From Gelatoporia subvermispora B (lineage: Eukaryota; Basidiomycota; Agaricomycetes; Polyporales; Gelatoporiaceae), in assembly GCA_000320605.2 (NCBI GenBank), contig KB445821.1:83703-147702 (forward strand): 64,000 bases of DNA, in the 5' to 3' direction. A program made the position numbers and the translations under genes. Below, one piece after another: positions 62,225-64,000 of this stretch (its first letter is position 1; each line of letters opens with the position of its first letter). The notes beneath the pieces are model-generated. The model had not been told where the DNA came from. It saw only the letters and a program-made list of their open reading frames with translations, and searched no databases.

Positions 62225-62850
62225 ATGGGCGTTAGAAAGTTTCACACCCGAGCTTCCTATAACCTCCTAACCTCTTTTTTCGATGCGACAATATATGTAC
62301 AGAACGGGGCTGTGCTGCATATTCCCTGGGAAGAGTGGGGCCACTCTCTATACTTCGAGCGACAAGGCACGGGCACAGAGGTCATCGTTATGATGGAGTC
62401 TGCCCTCTAGCTTGTTTTGATCTATTGCATACGCTGACCCTGCCTTTGCAGGCTGAACGCTGCGCTGTGGTGGCGCAGCTACCAGCTGGAACACTTTGCG
62501 CACAACATAGACTACTCGATTTTGGTATTACCGTATTAGACAATCGCGGCGTGGCTAAAGCGGGGTGCTGAAAGGGCTGTACAGGTATGTGCACATGCTG
62601 CACCTATTTCTCTCATGTAGTAATAACGTGTGTGTATGCGGGCAGCACGAACGCCCTAGCGGACGATGTGACCGTCCTTTTAAACCTTGTCAGCTGGACG
62701 GCCCGCCGGGACATACTTATTGTCGGCGTCTCAATGGGCGGGATAATTGCGCAAGGTCAGGCGCATTGATATGTCTCCGGCAATAAATGCCGATGTTGGG
62801 AGCCCAACTCTGTTGAAAGAGTTAGCATGCAGGATCCCAGAGTGCATGGC
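62225..62850 (+). pseudogene. Alpha/beta-hydrolase of a second subfamily, frameshifted
   Basis: ATG at 62225, then GHSLYFERQGTGTEVIVMM, an intron to 62451, LNAALWWRSYQLEHFAHNID and YSILVL. Here GTATTACCGTATTA (62525-62538) shifts the frame; downstream DNRGVAKAG is in another frame. Another intron leads to the 62648 block LADDVTVLLNLVSWTARRDI and the nucleophile elbow GVSMGG, followed by ELACRIPECMAFLTLARRKS. Motif order matches epoxide-hydrolase/esterase-like alpha/beta-hydrolases (DNRGxG strand, GxSMGG). The gene is cut off after this point, where DUF6534 sequence begins, so the acid and His of the triad are missing. Confidence 0.65.
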
Positions 62851-62909
62851 CTTCCTTACGCTGGCACGTCGCAAAAGCAGGTGGACGACAACTCCTTGTT
62901 TACGGCGTA

Positions 62910-63385
62910 TCGTATCGTATCTGCGACGTCTGTTGTCTTGTGACGGTATGTGACGTTGACGAAGTGCATGATTCTTCCCTCAATGCCTCACGTCCACCAG
63001 TTCGTAGCTTCCCCGAACACCTTTATATATGTCGCGTTCTTCGTGGTTTTTTCCAAGCGTGGGTGCCAATAATGTTCTGCTACATCCTGTGAACTCGCTA
63101 ATACAACGCACATTGAAAACTATAGTATCCTTCAATGCACTGCTCACAAATCTGAACGCGCGAGGCTTTCTTCAGAAAACTTTGAACAAACCCATCTGCT
63201 CGTCCGGCCGTCCGGCGACCGATTTTGATAGCGTCTCGTCACTCGCGGTGGCGAGTCACCCCGAGTATCAGCGGAGTGGTACTGGGGTCATCAATTTGGT
63301 AACTTCGGATACGAAAGCTGCGTCCGGAAAGGACTTCATAGAGTCCGATGTCACTACTCACGCGTCTGAAGCAGAAGTGGTGTAG
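62910..63385 (+). pseudogene. 3' fragment of a further DUF6534 gene
   Basis: A 58-nt exon (63001-63058) reads VASPNTFIYVAFFVVFSK and is joined in phase to 63126-63385 reading LSFNALLTNLNARGFLQ, then a hydrophilic tail ending TAG. This is the DUF6534 C-terminus with the family exon length and phase. A 28-nt block ending at the donor at 62946 resembles the preceding family exon. No upstream exons exist; decayed hydrolase sequence abuts it at about 62850-62910. Confidence 0.7.
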
Positions 63386-63539
63386 GATCCACGCTTATGC
63401 ATTCTGTTTGACACCACGTCTTAGCTATGATATCTAAACGCGCAGCTTGTACAGTACCTGTAGAAACAGAGCCACGTCGTGGCCTGTAAGTGCAGCGACA
63501 TTTGACGATGAAGACTACTGAAGTCTCCGTAGAACACGG

Positions 63540-64000
63540 GCGTGCCGCAATGCCCCGATGGTCACGACAGGACGAGTTTCACGCCACGCCTACAAGCTGC
63601 AGGTTCCCCAGGGCTGGGACTGCGCGCACGAGCCGCGCGAGCCGATTGTGAGCGCGTGATACGACGATCTGCGGCTGCAATACGGATGCGCGTGGGCCGC
63701 GCGGCGGCTTCGAACAACGGCGGGGGCGGAGACGGCGACGCAGACGCAGACGCGCACGAGTCCTTGTCAGCGTCAGAGGCCTGCCCGCAGCTCCAAGCAC
63801 GCCAAGCCCCGTCCGCGCGCGCGTCTGCCCCGCGCGCTTGTGCGTGAGCCGCGCGAGGGCGGCCGCGGGGAGCAGGGTGCGCACAGAGTCGCACAGCGCG
63901 CGCGCGTCCAGGAGACCGGTGGGGCGGAGCGCGTGGGGGTGGGGGCGGGTTGAGCTTGCGCGGTGAGGACCGTGCAGGTGGGACCGCGGGCGCGGGATCG
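63540..64000. other. GC-rich right edge, possible start of a neighbouring gene
   Basis: Composition jumps to strongly GC-rich with CG repeats. A minus-strand frame reads LRTLLPAAALARLTHKRAGQ and could be the downstream part of a gene entering from the right, but arginine/alanine-rich frames arise easily in such composition. No family recognised. Confidence 0.25.

Overview
This is nuclear DNA of a filamentous basidiomycete, most likely an Agaricomycete. Genes are cut by many 45-65 nt GT-AG introns, intergenic space is short, and the families present (DUF6534 and DUF6533 membrane proteins, CYP5144-like P450s, SET/MYND proteins) are typical of mushroom-forming fungi. Genus is not readable from the sequence. 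Only the left edge (dihydrolipoamide dehydrogenase, 3189-6143) and the MFS / SET-MYND pair near 46-52 kb look like ordinary core genes; the rest is a paralogue-rich accessory region with many decayed copies.

Layout. 0.1-2.7 kb: coding-like debris on +, including an alpha/beta-hydrolase remnant. 3.2-6.1 kb: DLD, nine exons, with one very large intron. 6.5-7.9 kb (-): decayed HExxH metallopeptidase-like gene. 8.6-10.7 kb (-): DUF6534 copy A. 11.7-20.4 kb (-): a tandem segmental duplication, [SET/MYND + P450] twice; the first unit is intact, the second is decayed. 21.0-36.2 kb (-): five more DUF6534 genes (B, C, D, E, F). 36.6-46.1 kb: CYP5144-like P450 copies (one intact, one decayed with a probably spurious N gap inside it, one short + strand fragment) alternating with two dead alpha/beta-hydrolases. 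46.3-48.5 kb (-): MFS transporter. 49.9-51.7 kb (+): SET/MYND protein. 52.8-63.4 kb (+): DUF6534 copy G, a DUF6533 gene (H), an unidentified gene, DUF6534 copy I, a decayed alpha/beta-hydrolase, and the 3' end of another DUF6534 gene. The right edge turns sharply GC-rich.

The main result is the DUF6534 family. Conventional open reading frames show only scraps of it, but reading paralogues against each other resolves eight genes of 19-21 exons each (about 306-357 aa, seven predicted membrane segments). All share internal exons of 14, 99, 10, 18, 26 and 26 nt, then 25, 12 and 16 nt further on, with the same phases. Six of the eight read through completely with GT-AG or GC-AG splice sites; C and G each have an AT instead of GT at the donor of one microexon. 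Such genes would be badly mis-annotated by most gene finders.

Limits: all exon structures were assembled by hand from splice signals, phase and paralogue comparison; no transcript or database search was available. Boundaries are probably good to a few bases in the array and in DLD, less so in pseudogenes.
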